Counted from the first letter of the stretch, positions 28,899 to 38,933 are shown. The stretch is 64,000 nt of DNA from CAVXXB01 sp963765585 (GCA_963765585.1 CAVXXB010000012.1:682001-746000); one strand, 5' to 3'. Notes: a model not told the origin generated them from the sequence alone. Numbers and translations are program-made.

Positions 28899-29877
28899 TT
28901 ATAGCCATTTCATTACTTTTTGATATACCGCCTCTACAGGTATATTCAAAGGTTCATCCATCGAATTGGTGTCTTCTATAAATTCTGCTTTTGGACCAAG
29001 TGGACCCCAGCGTCCCGCATGTTTCGGCCGTGCTGACGGATATAAGCCTAAAGCGTGAATCCCTTTAGCAGCGGCGATATGCAATGGTCCGGTACTGCAT
29101 GCGACTAAACCATCCGCGCACTGAACAAAACGATAGAAGGCGTCAATTTCGAAATGTCCTGTGACATCAGTGGAATTTTCTAAGGTGAAAATGTCCGGAA
29201 TTTCTTTTTTTATCTGCTCACCTTCATTTTTCGTACCGGTTAATATTATCTGAAAACGATCAGCGGGAAGTTGCCTGGCAAGCCTTAAAAAGTTGGATGA
29301 TTCCCATTCTTTGGCATTGCCAAAGGATTTGATATGCAATAACAGATTGAATTTAGAGTCTGGAAAAATAAGATTTAAATTCAGTTTTGTCCGGTTTACC
29401 GGGTTTCCATCCATAGAGATTTTGAATTTCCGGGAGTGGGAATTGTTCTTTTATACCCAAAGGGGAGAGCATCTTCAGGTTCAATTGTGCCTCGTGCAGA
29501 TCACTCTTTCGCCGGCTAAAATGCACAAAGCGATTGCAGGTCCACAAATTATACAAACGGTGACTGGTTGCCAGACGCCATTTAATCCCCGCTTTTTTTG
29601 CCAGTTCTGCGGCTTCCCGTTTATTGAATACATGGATTATCAGATCCGCCCGAATCTCCCTTAATAAATTTTCATCCTCATTTACTATTTCCCAATCAAT
29701 ATACTCATCAACATACTGACAGTCCTCAATAATTGGCCGGGTATATGGTTTTCCTAGAAATAAGATCTGGCTATCGGGAAAATGATTTTTAAGAACCGTT
29801 GCCATCGGTAATGTTAAAATGACATCACCAATATTATCAGGACGGCTAATGAGAATCCGGTTTGCCTTTATTGTCAT
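28899..29877 (-). CDS. Family 9 glycosyltransferase, split by a +1 frameshift near 29350-29400
   Basis: A second heptosyltransferase-like enzyme. The N-terminal half starts at ATG 29877 (ILISRPDNIGDVILTLPMA). The frame changes at about 29350-29400 (after LYGWKP), and the C-terminal half continues with NLLLHIKSFGNAKEW, CADGLVACSTGPLHIAAAKGI and LYPSARPKHAGRWGPLG. Removing one base gives about 325 residues, a normal GT9 size. The start overlaps the end of the GT2 gene by 32 bases, which implies coupling. An insertion error is more likely than true loss because both halves are well conserved. Confidence 0.82.
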
Positions 29878-30626
29878 GTAGTTCCTTGATTTTTATATAT
29901 TTGAGGAAATTGGAAAAAGCGGATATCCGGCAAATCACAAATCCATAGTATCCGTCAAGAAAACCTAATTGGAAAATATATTTTTTTAAAAATGTGAAAA
30001 TTGGATTAAGGAAAATATCCCGGATAATGTTGACAGAAATGCCGGATGTGTAAGCATCTTCAGCGGCTATTTTTGAAAAATGATTAGCAGTATCTAAATG
30101 GCTTTGAATGGAATGAAATGAATAATGTAATAAATCCCCGGATATATATCCTGTTGTGCTGCCTTTATCCAGAATAATCTCTTCATGTATGGCACCCTGC
30201 CAGCTGCCTTTTGTGCGATTCCATAAGCGCAATTTGCGATCGGGATACCATCCGCAATGCTTAATCCACTTACCGCAGTAATTGGTTTTTCGATTCAAAT
30301 AATAGCCATCTAACAGAGCAGTCTTTTTTAAGTTTAATAAAGTCTGATTTTAGATCATCGGACAAAGCCTCGTCCGCATCAATGGACAGGATATAATCAT
30401 ACTTTGCCTGTGCATTGGCATAGTTCTTACTCGCTGAATAATCCTGCCACGGGTGCGTAATAAACAAGACGTCATATTCCCGGCAAATTTTTTCCGTATT
30501 ATCGGTGGAGAAAGAATCCAGGACGACTATTTCATCAACCACCCCCTGCAAAGAAGCCAGACAGCGGCCAATATTATTTTCTTCATTTAATGTGACAATG
30601 ACTGCAGATATTTTATTTTCAGGCAT
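29846..30626 (-). CDS. Family 2 glycosyltransferase (WaaE/KdtX-like), split by +1 in a poly-A run
   Basis: A GT2 enzyme like the LPS core beta-1,4-glucosyltransferases. The N-terminal part (ISAVIVTLNEENNIGRCL, VVLDSFSTDNT, SIDADEALS) carries the nucleotide-sugar and DxD-type motifs. The C-terminal part (CGWYPDRKLRLWNR, GAIHEEI) is the conserved acceptor side. The two frames join if one A is removed from the six-A run at 30328-30333 (coding strand AAAAAAG), giving KTALLDGYYLNRKTNY. Corrected length is about 259 residues. It is the first gene of the operon; ATG at 30626. Confidence 0.82.
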
Positions 30627-31031
30627 AGAGATCAGATTATTAACTTACCAGGATTTAATTTAAGTCGTGACATTTTCATAGTCAATCAACTAAAATCTAT
30701 TGTGCAAATGTGAATAACTTTAAAATGAATATAGATTTGATTAATGCCAATATGGCAGAGCTGTGCGTCATAAGATCCGATCTTTTAATTTACTTTCCAA
30801 GTCAGAATTGAAGATGGCCGTAAAATAACGCTCTATTTATTGGCACAGCTTTTGTATTAATATATAAAAATAGACCATTTGCATACAGGAGCAAGTCACT
30901 ATGTCATGTTTGCTTTAATTCGGATATAAATGTCGGACATAACTGGGATAAATGAAAAGCCGATGGCCGAAAGCCGTCAGCCGACAGCAATTGATATTGA
31001 TTATAAAGATGGTAATAGAGGAGAAAAAAAA
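30627..31031. other. Intergenic region upstream of clpB
   Basis: AT-rich gap between divergent genes, carrying the promoters of the LPS operon and clpB. Near 30957-30990 it holds a GATGGCCGAAAGCCGTCAGC string, an intergenic repeat of stacked GCCGA/AGCCG units. An in-frame ATG at 30930 reads through this string into clpB but has no ribosome site. No RNA gene or CIRCE element was recognised. Confidence 0.6.
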
Positions 31032-33655
31032 ATGACCTTAGATAAATTTACAATAAAAGCACAAGATGCAATTGCCGTGGCCCAGCAAAAGGCCTCGGAA
31101 TATAATAATCAGCAAATTGAACCGGAACATATTTTAAAGGCGATGATGGCCGATGTTCAGGGTGTGGTCCCAACTATACTCAAAAAAGCGGGGTTAAATT
31201 TACCGGCACTTGAAGCAAGTATTGATCATGAAATAAGTAAATTCCCAAAGATCCAGGAAGGTATTCAACAGATATATCTTTCGCAAAGATCTCAGAAATT
31301 AGTTAATAATTCAATGAAACTGGCCCAGGATTTAAAAGATGAATATGTGAGTACAGAACATCTATTACTTGCCATGGTGCAGAAAGATAATGGTAATCTA
31401 TGGCAGGTGTTAAAAGAGATGGGAGTAGATGAAGATTCGATCATGCAAGTCCTGCGCGAAATCCGCGGCAGTCAGCGAGTGACAGATCAAAATCCAGAAG
31501 GTAAATATCAGGCACTTCAGCGCTATGGACGTGATCTGAATGATCTGGCCCGTCTGGGTAAACTGGATCCGGTGATCGGTCGTGATGAGGAGATCCGGAG
31601 AGTTTTACAAGTCCTTTCGAGAAGAACCAAAAACAACCCGGTTTTGATCGGTGAGCCGGGTGTTGGAAAAACGGCCATTGCGGAAGGATTGGCACATCGC
31701 ATTATAAATGGTGATGTTCCTGAGAATCTAAAGACCAAGCGAGTGGTATCGCTTGATATGGGTGCGCTCATTGCCGGAGCAAAATTCAGGGGTGAATTTG
31801 AAGAAAGGTTAAAGGCTGTTTTAAAAGAGGTGACCGACGCCCAGGGCGAAGTGATTTTGTTTATCGATGAATTGCACACCCTGATAGGTGCCGGTGCGGC
31901 AGAGGGTGCCGTGGATGCTTCAAATATGCTTAAACCTGCACTGGCCAGAGGCGAATTACGTGCAATCGGGGCCACAACCCTGGATGAGTATCGGAAGCAT
32001 ATTGAAAAAGACGCGGCCCTGGAACGCAGATTCCAACCGGTTATGATAAACGAACCGACTGTGGAAGATACGATTTCGATTTTGCGTGGACTAAAGGAAA
32101 AATACGAAGTACATCATGGTGTTCGTATAATGGATACTGCCCTGGTATCTGCAGCGACCCTGTCCTACCGGTATATATCGGATCGATTCCTTCCCGATAA
32201 AGCCATTGATTTGATTGATGAAGCCGCTTCACGACTTCGAATAGAAATTGATTCAATGCCCGAGGAACTCGATGAAGTTGAAAGAAAAATACAGCAGCTG
32301 GAAATAGAATCGGTTGCATTAAAAAAAGAAAAAGATGCTGCGTCACAAAAAAGATTGAATGATGTGAAAATGGAGATTGCCAATCTGAAAACAGGACGGG
32401 ATGAATTGCGTGCTCACTGGCAGCAGGAAAAAGAAGTGATCCAGAAAATTCGTCAATTCAAAACTCAAATCGATGAAGCAAAGGCAGAAATTGAAAAAGG
32501 TGAACGTTCAGGTGATCTGAATCGTGTGGCCGAACTGCGTTATGGTCAGATTCCTGAACTGGAAAAAAAATTAATCACGGCAAACAAACAGCTGTCTGAT
32601 TTGCAGGCAATAAAACAGATGTTGAAAGAGGAAGTAGATGAAAATGATGTGGCTGAAATCGTATCAAAATGGACAGGAGTTCCGGTTTCGCGAATGATTG
32701 AGGGTGAAAAGGAAAAACTGTTGAAAATGGAAGAGCGTTTAGCTGCTCGTGTAGTTGGCCAGTATGAAGTCTGTTGCGGCTGTATCCGATTCCATACGGC
32801 GCTCACGTGCCGGTCTGAGTGATGAAAATCGGCCAATGGGATCATTTATATTTCTTGGTTCGACCGGTGTGGGCAAAACAGAATTAGCAAGAGCATTGGC
32901 AGAGTTTCTTTTTGACGATGAAAATTCAATTGTACGCATCGATATGTCTGAGTATACAGAACGCCATGCTGTTTCGCGCCTGATTGGGTCACCTCCCGGA
33001 TATGTTGGCTATGAAGAGGGAGGGCAGCTCGACAGAAGCGGTACGTCGCCGGCCTTACTCCGTGGTCCTGTTAGATGAGATTGAAAAGGCACACCCTGAG
33101 ATATTTAATTTGTTGTTGCAGGTTTTGGATGACGGGCGCTTAACTGATAATAAGGGCCGCACGGTAAACTTTAAAAATACAATCATCATCATGACCTCAA
33201 ATATCGGTGCGCATCTGATAATGGAAAAATCGCAATCTATTACAGATGAAAGTAAAGAAATCATTCATGAAGAAATCAGGTTGAAAGTAATGGACCTTTT
33301 ACGTCAGCAATTACCACCTGAGTTTTTTAATCGTGTTGATGAAATGATTGTTTTTCACTCTTTAAATAAAGAGGAGATCAAAAAAATCGTTCAATTACAA
33401 TTTGACAAGCTTGCACAAAGCATTAATAAACAAGGTGTTACCATTGAAATAGATTCTGAGGCGCTGGACTACCTGGCACGACATGGTTACCAGCCCGAAT
33501 TTGGTGCCAGACCAATAAAGCGCTTGATTCAGAAGGAAATTGTTAATGAATTAGCCCGGTCGATCATCGAAGGAAGTGTATCCAAGGATGATAAAATCAC
33601 TGTAAAATTCAAAGGGGGAAAATTAGCATTTGATCAAATGAAAAAAAAGGAATAA
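31032..33655 (+). CDS. clpB: ATP-dependent disaggregase ClpB, split by two +1 frameshifts
   Basis: ClpB works with DnaK to rescue aggregated proteins. The start is ATG 31032 (TLDKFTIKAQDA) with GAGGAG 8-12 bases upstream. Order: Clp-N domain, AAA-1 with GEPGVGKT and the Walker B FIDELHTL, a coiled M-domain, then AAA-2 with GSTGVGKTELARA, the arginine finger region and a C-terminal substrate domain. The frame breaks at about 32770 (extra T in GAAGTCTG) and 33031 (extra G in CTCGACAG). Removing both gives 873 residues, typical of ClpB. A neighbouring base at the first site also changes VVGQDEA to VVGQYE. The errors lie in highly conserved positions, so sequence error is likely. Confidence 0.92.
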
Positions 33656-33716
33656 TTTTTTGCAACTTATCATTACTTATTGCATCAAACATAAAAACGG
33701 TAATAGGAATAATTAA

Positions 33717-34121
33717 ATGTTAAAACGAATATCTGTTTTCTTTACTCTGTTGATCGTCTCCGCCTGTGCAAATCAGGATAGTACAATAACTGAGTTATCG
33801 GAGATCTCGGTAAGTGAAGTAAAGGCAAAAATTGATTCAGCCGAGCAGATCCTGCTGCTGGATGTCCGGACAGGTGAAGAGTTTGACGGTTCACTGGGGC
33901 ATATTGATGGTGCAATATTGATACCGCTTCAGGAACTGATGCAACGGATCTCTGAACTTGATGATCATAAAGATAAAGAAATCATTGTAATTTGTCACAG
34001 TGGGTCTCGTAGCGGCATAGCAACTCAGCTATTAAGAGATAAGGGATATAATGCATTAAATATGGATGGTGGCATGATTGCCTGGAATTATCTGTTAGAA
34101 CAAAATACCAAACAGGATTAG
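33717..34121 (+). CDS. Rhodanese-domain lipoprotein
   Basis: A 134-residue single-domain rhodanese (sulfurtransferase). A lipoprotein signal (FFTLLIVSAC, lipobox cysteine about residue 17) places it at the envelope. The rhodanese fold shows LLDVRTGEEFDGSLGHIDGAILIP and the active loop ICHSGSRSG, whose cysteine carries persulfide. It is first in a tight group: DUF6132 protein 2 bases later, then a membrane thioredoxin, DUF302 and FmdB. The context suggests sulfane-sulfur or thiol handling at the membrane, which is inference. Confidence 0.85.
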   Translation: MLKRISVFFTLLIVSACANQDSTITELSEISVSEVKAKIDSAEQILLLDVRTGEEFDGSLGHIDGAILIPLQELMQRISELDDHKDKEIIVICHSGSRSGIATQLLRDKGYNALNMDGGMIAWNYLLEQNTKQD

Positions 34122-34123
34122 AT

Positions 34124-34336
34124 ATGAAAGAAATTTTTAAGAATAAATTAGTTAAGATTGGTTTGTATTTGTTTTTGGGTGGTACGGCCGGTTTTGCATA
34201 TTACTACTTTATCGGTTGTAACTCAGGCAGTTGTGCGATTACCAGCAATCCTTATATAAGTACGACTTATGGTATGATAATGGGGTTGTTGTTATCCATA
34301 GACAGTAAAAAAGAAAAGAAGGAAAAAAATGTTTGA
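34124..34336 (+). CDS. DUF6132-like small membrane protein
   Basis: A 70-residue protein with two membrane segments (about 10-29 and 47-60). A loop IGCNSGSCAITSNPYIST between them contains two cysteines spaced C-x4-C. This layout resembles the DUF6132 family, often found next to rhodaneses and thioredoxins. The function is unknown; the cysteine pair at the membrane surface would allow thiol or sulfur exchange with its neighbours. It overlaps the next gene by 8 bases, so translation is coupled. Confidence 0.65.
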   Translation: MKEIFKNKLVKIGLYLFLGGTAGFAYYYFIGCNSGSCAITSNPYISTTYGMIMGLLLSIDSKKEKKEKNV

Positions 34337-34727
34337 GTCAATATTATATATAGTTTTATCCATCGTTGGATTCTTTGTTTTTATTCAGGTGTTCTTTTAC
34401 GTGCAAAGTCTGTTTAAAAAAGGTAAATCAATTGAACAGTTTAGTGGGGAATTAGGCAATAAAGTGAAAGCGGGTAAGAAATTATTACTATATTTTTATT
34501 CACCCGGTTGTTCTGCCTGTAAGACAATGACGCCGGTAGTAGAAAAAATGAGTCAGGAAAACAAAGATGTACACAAAATTGATCTTTCCCGTGATATGAA
34601 ACTGGCAAAGATATTCGGTGTCATGGGAACCCCGGCAACTGTTCTGGTGGAAAATTCAAAAATATCAAAATATGTACTCGGCGCCCGTCCAGAATCATAT
34701 TTAAGAAAAATGCTGGCAAGTCAATAA
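34329..34727 (+). CDS. Membrane-anchored thioredoxin-like protein
   Basis: A 132-residue thioredoxin-fold protein with an N-terminal membrane helix (residues 4-27, ILYIVLSIVGFFVFIQVFFY). The active site is SPGCSACKTM (C-x2-C), and the cis-proline is in MGTPATVL. Because charged KKGK follows the helix, the thioredoxin domain is probably cytoplasmic, though this is a weak argument. It sits between the DUF6132 and DUF302 genes and presumably reduces one of these partners. Confidence 0.83.
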   Translation: MFESILYIVLSIVGFFVFIQVFFYVQSLFKKGKSIEQFSGELGNKVKAGKKLLLYFYSPGCSACKTMTPVVEKMSQENKDVHKIDLSRDMKLAKIFGVMGTPATVLVENSKISKYVLGARPESYLRKMLASQ

Positions 34728-34768
34728 TAAAAATCCCGAAAGGATTCAACAATTCTAGGAGAAAAGAA

Positions 34769-35155
34769 ATGTCATATAGTTTTTCAAAAAAAGTAGATTT
34801 ATCGTATGAAGACGCATTATTAAAAGTTACCGATGAATTACAAAAAGAAGGATTCGGTGTTTTAACTGAAATCGACGTAAAAGCAACATTAAAAAAGAAA
34901 CTGGATGTAGATCATAAAAAGTACATGATATTAGGCGCGTGTAATCCGCCACTGGCTCATAAGGCCCTATCAGCCGAGCCTGAGATAGGCTTATTATTAC
35001 CATGTAATGTTGTGGTATTTGAAGACGAGAATAATGATACGGTTGTGGCAGCAATTAATGCCAGGACGATGATGAGCGTCGTGGGACGTGAAGATATCGG
35101 ACCGATCGCCGATGAGGTAAATCAAAAATTAGTAAAAGTTATCGAGAATGTATAG
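34769..35155 (+). CDS. DUF302 domain protein
   Basis: A 128-residue protein with the DUF302 fold: VDLSYEDALLKVTDELQKEGFGVLTEIDVKATLKKKL (in pieces), YMILGACNPPLAHKAL and LLLPCNVVVFE. The two conserved cysteine-containing motifs (GACNPP, LPCNV) are typical. The start has TAGGAGAA upstream. DUF302 is a small domain often paired with thioredoxin and rhodanese genes, and its biochemical role is not established. It is in the same direction and operon as the preceding genes (41-base gap). Confidence 0.85.
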   Translation: MSYSFSKKVDLSYEDALLKVTDELQKEGFGVLTEIDVKATLKKKLDVDHKKYMILGACNPPLAHKALSAEPEIGLLLPCNVVVFEDENNDTVVAAINARTMMSVVGREDIGPIADEVNQKLVKVIENV

Positions 35156-35187
35156 AATTATAATGAAGTTGAGGAGGTTGTAATACG

Positions 35188-35397
35188 ATGCCCATATTTG
35201 AATATAGATGTCGGCACTGCAGTCAGGTGTTTGAAGAACTGGTCTTTTCTTCACTAACAAAGGATGAAGATATTATTTGTCCAAAATGTGGGGGAAACAA
35301 TGCTGAACGAATGATGTCCGCTTTCAGTTCAGCGGGATCATCCGTATCAGGATCTTATTCCGGTTCATCATCTTGCGGCAGTTCCGGATTTGGCTGA
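35188..35397 (+). CDS. FmdB-family zinc ribbon protein
   Basis: A 69-residue protein starting MPIFEYRCRHCSQVFEEL with a four-cysteine zinc ribbon (C-x2-C ... C-x2-C in CRHC and CPKCGG), followed by a Ser/Gly-rich tail with SSCGSSGFG. The family is called putative regulatory protein FmdB; its role is not settled. It has a very strong GAGGAGG ribosome site and ends the sulfur-related operon; a terminator follows at 35436. Confidence 0.87.
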   Translation: MPIFEYRCRHCSQVFEELVFSSLTKDEDIICPKCGGNNAERMMSAFSSAGSSVSGSYSGSSSCGSSGFG

Positions 35398-35435
35398 GCT
35401 TAGTTTATGTGAACCGTGGGCTCACCTGAAAATAT

Positions 35436-35475
35436 AAAGGTTGTCTTATTACAATATGAGACAGCCTTTTTTTTA
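35436..35475 (+). terminator. Intrinsic terminator after the rhodanese-FmdB operon
   Basis: AGGTTGTCT...AGACAGCCT forms a stem (one G-T wobble) and is followed directly by TTTTTTTTA. Position right after the fmdB stop supports it. Confidence 0.8.
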
Positions 35476-35540
35476 TTTTAACCGGTTTATTTCTTATATT
35501 TACCAATGCGGCAGACCTGATTCACCATCACTTTAAGCAC

Positions 35541-36512
35541 ATGTCAAAGAATAGAGATATCATCGAATCATCGAATCATCAGGACAAAGTCGAAAAATAC
35601 CATCGTCTGTTTGAAAGTGGATTGAATTTAATCCATAATGATCAGTTGCCAGATAAAATAATTCTGGAAATTCTTGATGAATATTCTAAAAAACTGGATA
35701 CCCTGACAATTAATGATCTTGATGCGGAATTATTAAAAGATAAAAAATCAATCATACTGCTGGGTGCTCAGGAAAAATTATTAGAGGATAACCAGCAACT
35801 GATCAGTATTAAAAATGGATATGAAGAAGTCCTTAACTTATTGACTCATGAATTTAAGAATCTGCTTACTACAGCCCAGGGATATAATCTGTTTTTAGAA
35901 AAAAAATTAATTGCCGAAGATCGTCAGGAATTGCTGGAATTGCATAATTCCAGTGATCGTGTGATAAAAAAGCTGTTTTATATGGTTGATTCGATTTTAA
36001 AAATGTCGCTCAATGAAAAGAAATTGTTAAAGCCAGATTACAGGTTGATCGATTTTATAGCAGATATACTTGATCCGTTAGAATCCGAATTAAATCATAT
36101 TTTCTCCACAAAATCGATGCAAATCAAACGGAGAGTTCAAGCAAAAAAAACAATGCTGATGGCAGATGAGCAACTTCTTGAGATTATCGTTCGTAATTTA
36201 TTAGAAAATGCTGCAAAGTATGGTGATCATGATAGCACTGTGGATATTGTAGTCAAGAATCAACGAAATGGAATTGTGGTTTCTATCAAAAATTTTTGTA
36301 AACACTTACCGGACAATATCAGTAATAATATTTTTGAGAAATTTAATTCGGTTAAAATAAGTAATATCCAGGCTGGAACGGGAATCGGGTTATATAATGT
36401 TAAAAATTTATTGAGATTACACAATGGCGATGTTACCTGTAACGCAGTCACAAATAAATGGATCAAATTCACTTTCTACCTGCCATATGAACCTCAGAAG
36501 GGATCGGCCTGA
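35541..36512 (+). CDS. Cytoplasmic sensor histidine kinase
   Basis: A 323-residue kinase with no membrane helix. Residues 1-90 form a helical N-terminal region without a recognised sensor domain. The phosphoacceptor histidine is in LLTHEFKNLLTTAQG (about residue 107). The ATPase domain shows the N box IIVRNLLENAAKYG and the G2 box GTGIGLYNVKNLL. The expected D-x-G-x-G G1 box is degenerate (KNFCKHLP). No response regulator follows; instead an RsbW-like ATPase starts 2 bases after the stop. The input signal and output are not known. Confidence 0.82.
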   Translation: MSKNRDIIESSNHQDKVEKYHRLFESGLNLIHNDQLPDKIILEILDEYSKKLDTLTINDLDAELLKDKKSIILLGAQEKLLEDNQQLISIKNGYEEVLNLLTHEFKNLLTTAQGYNLFLEKKLIAEDRQELLELHNSSDRVIKKLFYMVDSILKMSLNEKKLLKPDYRLIDFIADILDPLESELNHIFSTKSMQIKRRVQAKKTMLMADEQLLEIIVRNLLENAAKYGDHDSTVDIVVKNQRNGIVVSIKNFCKHLPDNISNNIFEKFNSVKISNIQAGTGIGLYNVKNLLRLHNGDVTCNAVTNKWIKFTFYLPYEPQKGSA

Positions 36513-36513
36513 A

Positions 36514-37062
36514 ATGATCCAGGATATTATCCGTTTGCATGTGCCCTGTCATATTGCCTATACCAGTCTGGTTGAGGACTTTATGCGTTCTCTGGGTACA
36601 CATATCTATCCGGATAATGAGAGTAAACGCGATAGTTTGAGTACCGTGATGAATGAAGTATTTACCAATATCGTTAAACATTCGGATACGGCCAAACTGG
36701 ATGGAATGGTGCGTTTTCAAATGGAGTTCGGGTCGAAGGAACTAGTCGTATCGATTTTTGATCATGGACCGGGTATTAAAATTGATAACGAATATCCGCC
36801 ATATTCCGAAGAAAAGGTAGGGAAAAGAATCCGCTTCAGGCAGGTAATAGACGGCGCTGTTTATGTGACTGTTTTATCACCAAATGATGTTGCATTTGAA
36901 TTTGAAAAGACTGAATTTGAGTCAGGAATATCTGCAGATATCAGTCATTTAAAAGGTCATGGTCTCGGCATCTCGATTATGACCAAGATAATGGATTCGG
37001 TTACCTATAGATTAAAAGAAGACGGCCAGTTTGATTGGTTAATGATAAAAAATATTGAATAA
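36514..37062 (+). CDS. RsbW/SpoIIAB-like ATPase (anti-sigma or serine kinase type)
   Basis: A 182-residue GHKL ATPase. N box: STVMNEVFTNIVKHS; G1: FDHGPGI; G2: KGHGLGISIM. These are the marks of the HATPase_c_2 family that includes RsbW. The ATG at 36514 is 2 bases after the kinase stop and preceded by GAAGGGATC; a longer in-frame start at 36424 lies inside the kinase gene. About 50 residues are inserted between G1 and G2 compared with RsbW (KRIRFRQVIDGAVYVTVLSP ... ISADISHL), which is unusual. Pairing with a histidine kinase suggests a joint stress circuit; this is inference. Confidence 0.75.
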   Translation: MIQDIIRLHVPCHIAYTSLVEDFMRSLGTHIYPDNESKRDSLSTVMNEVFTNIVKHSDTAKLDGMVRFQMEFGSKELVVSIFDHGPGIKIDNEYPPYSEEKVGKRIRFRQVIDGAVYVTVLSPNDVAFEFEKTEFESGISADISHLKGHGLGISIMTKIMDSVTYRLKEDGQFDWLMIKNIE

Positions 37063-37079
37063 AATAGGGAGTAATATCC

Positions 37080-38240
37080 ATGAGTGAGCATCCAATTTCA
37101 CCTCTGACAAGCCTTAGCGAAGATGAACAGTTTTTTTATGATACAGTGCGGGATTTTGCACGTGAGAAAGTAACACCATTGGTGAAAGAAATGGATGACA
37201 ATGCGAAAATAGATCCGTCCATACCGGCTCAGCTCTTTGAAATGGGGTTGATGGGAATCGAAATACCAGAGGAATATGGCGGATCCGAAACATCATTTTT
37301 TATGTCAATTCTGGCAGTAGAGGCCCTCAGCACGGTTGATCCATCGGTAGCGGTCATGGTGGATGTTCAGAACACACTGGTCAATAATGCATTCCTTCGA
37401 TGGGGTGCGGAAGAGCTCAAAGCAAAATATTTGCCGATGCTGGCTACAAAAAAAATGGCTGCCTATGCACTTTCGGAAGCGGGATCGGGAAGTGATGCGT
37501 TTGCCCTGGCCACCCGGGCTGTGGATAAAGGTGATTTCTTTGAACTAACGGGAAGAAAATTATGGATTACCGGGGCGGATGAGGCAGAAGTATATATCGT
37601 ATTTGCTAATGCAAACCCGGAAGATGGTTACAAAGGTATTACTGCATTTATCATCGAACGTGATTTTGAAGGATTTCAGGTAGGTAAAAAGGAAGATAAA
37701 CTCGGGATCCGTGCATCGAGTACCTGTGAGCTGATTCTTGAACAATGTAAAGTACCAAAGGAAAATGTGCTTGGCGAAGTAGGGAAAGGCTATAAAGTAG
37801 CCATCGAGACCTTAAATGAAGGTCGAATCGGAATTGGTGCACAGATGGTTGGACTGGCTCAGGGTGCGTTTGAATATGGTGTCAAATATGCCAAAGAGCG
37901 GGAACAGTTTGGCAAACCAATTTCCAGTTTTCAGGGCCTGCAGTTTCAATTGGCCCAGGCCGCGACAGAACTCGAGGCGGCCAGATTGATGGTATATAAT
38001 GCGGCACGAATGAAAGATGCGGGCCATACTTTTATCAAGGAAGCCGCAATGGCAAAGTTGTACTCATCCCAATTGGCTCAGAAAATTACATCGTTGATCG
38101 TTGAGGTTCTCGGAGGATATGGTTTTACCAGGGAATACCCGGTTGAAAAATTTTATCGCGATAGCAAAATCGGTACTATCTATGAAGGTACCTCAAATAT
38201 GCAATTACAGACTATTGCGAAGATGTTGTTGAGTGAATGA
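37080..38240 (+). CDS. Acyl-CoA dehydrogenase
   Basis: A flavoenzyme that oxidises an acyl-CoA to the trans-2-enoyl form. The 386-residue protein has the full three-domain ACAD layout: N-terminal helices, a beta-barrel with YALSEAGSGSDAFAL and WITGADEAEVYIVFA, and a C-terminal helical bundle with KYAKEREQFGKPISSFQGL and GGYGFTREYPVEKFYRDSKIG... then IYEGTSNMQL, where the glutamate is the likely catalytic base. It has GGGAG upstream. Chain length (short or branched) cannot be told. No ETF or other fatty-acid genes are adjacent. Confidence 0.92.
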   Translation: MSEHPISPLTSLSEDEQFFYDTVRDFAREKVTPLVKEMDDNAKIDPSIPAQLFEMGLMGIEIPEEYGGSETSFFMSILAVEALSTVDPSVAVMVDVQNTLVNNAFLRWGAEELKAKYLPMLATKKMAAYALSEAGSGSDAFALATRAVDKGDFFELTGRKLWITGADEAEVYIVFANANPEDGYKGITAFIIERDFEGFQVGKKEDKLGIRASSTCELILEQCKVPKENVLGEVGKGYKVAIETLNEGRIGIGAQMVGLAQGAFEYGVKYAKEREQFGKPISSFQGLQFQLAQAATELEAARLMVYNAARMKDAGHTFIKEAAMAKLYSSQLAQKITSLIVEVLGGYGFTREYPVEKFYRDSKIGTIYEGTSNMQLQTIAKMLLSE

Positions 38241-38429
38241 GGTAAATGATGGATAACAAGGATAAAAGGTTAAGAGGAAAATAGGATAATAGGAAAAAAG
38301 TCCCTGAGCGCTTTAGTCCCTAAGTCCCTAAGCACTTGATAAGTATAAAAATTGCTTAACAAACCAAATAAGAAGCGATCAACTTGCCTACTGCCTACTG
38401 CCTACTGCCAATCGCCAACGGTTTACTGC
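38241..38429. repeat. Repeat strings GTCCCTGAG and CTACTGC
   Basis: AGTCCCTGAGCGCTTTAGTC at about 38300 belongs to the GTCCCTGAG family. CCTACTGCCTACTGCC (38387-38410) is a short tandem run leading into the stop of the next gene. No ORF. Confidence 0.75.
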
Positions 38430-38933
38430 CTACTCCACCCTTGTCGCCACAAAGACAAAAAGTGAATCGCCTACATTCGCCCGGTTCAGGATGGAATAAT
38501 TTTGGATTAACGGTATCTCTATCTTGCCAAAATCCGGTTGATAGTCTTTTTTTATCCAGTTCAACCCATATGCTGCCCAGCGCATGGCATCGATTGTGGC
38601 GCTTCGTTCTGCCAATGAAACAGGAATTGCTTGCCCGGTCTCTGGATTTGTTTTTCGGGCAATACCCATAGAAATAAAAAATCCACGATCCTCATGATAT
38701 GCTTTTTGACAATATTGTTTTCGAAGTTCAATATTTTTTCCATCAATTTTTATCAATTCCTGTGCTTCATAAATTGATACCAGGTAATCATTATCAAAAT
38801 CAGACATATTGTTACTAACAGCGGAGTTTTCTTGATTGTTGATTTTTATCTCTTCCACCTGCTCCTTTGTTTCGGATTTGCATGCCACTAAAAAAATAAG
38901 AAGCGTAAGAAAAATCATAATATATTTCATCAT
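38430..38933 (-). CDS. Lipoprotein of unknown function (LPP20-like)
   Basis: A 167-residue predicted lipoprotein (IFLTLLIFLVACKS; lipobox cysteine at residue 18). After an acidic linker the domain includes FFISMGIARKTNPETGQ and SLAERSATIDAMRWAAYG, resembling the alanine-rich helix of LPP20/FlgT-N domains. The fold is a guess. The start has GGGAGG upstream. The last three codons and stop lie at the edge of a CTACTGCC repeat, so the original C-terminus may have been changed. It stands alone, with a 129-base gap to the divergent transglutaminase gene. Confidence 0.6.
   Translation of the reverse strand: MMKYIMIFLTLLIFLVACKSETKEQVEEIKINNQENSAVSNNMSDFDNDYLVSIYEAQELIKIDGKNIELRKQYCQKAYHEDRGFFISMGIARKTNPETGQAIPVSLAERSATIDAMRWAAYGLNWIKKDYQPDFGKIEIPLIQNYSILNRANVGDSLFVFVATRVE

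Noticed and set aside
30930..31031. A longer N-terminus for ClpB
   Set aside because: It is encoded by a GCCGA-type repeat, has no ribosome site, and the family start TLDKFT with GAGGAG lies at 31032.
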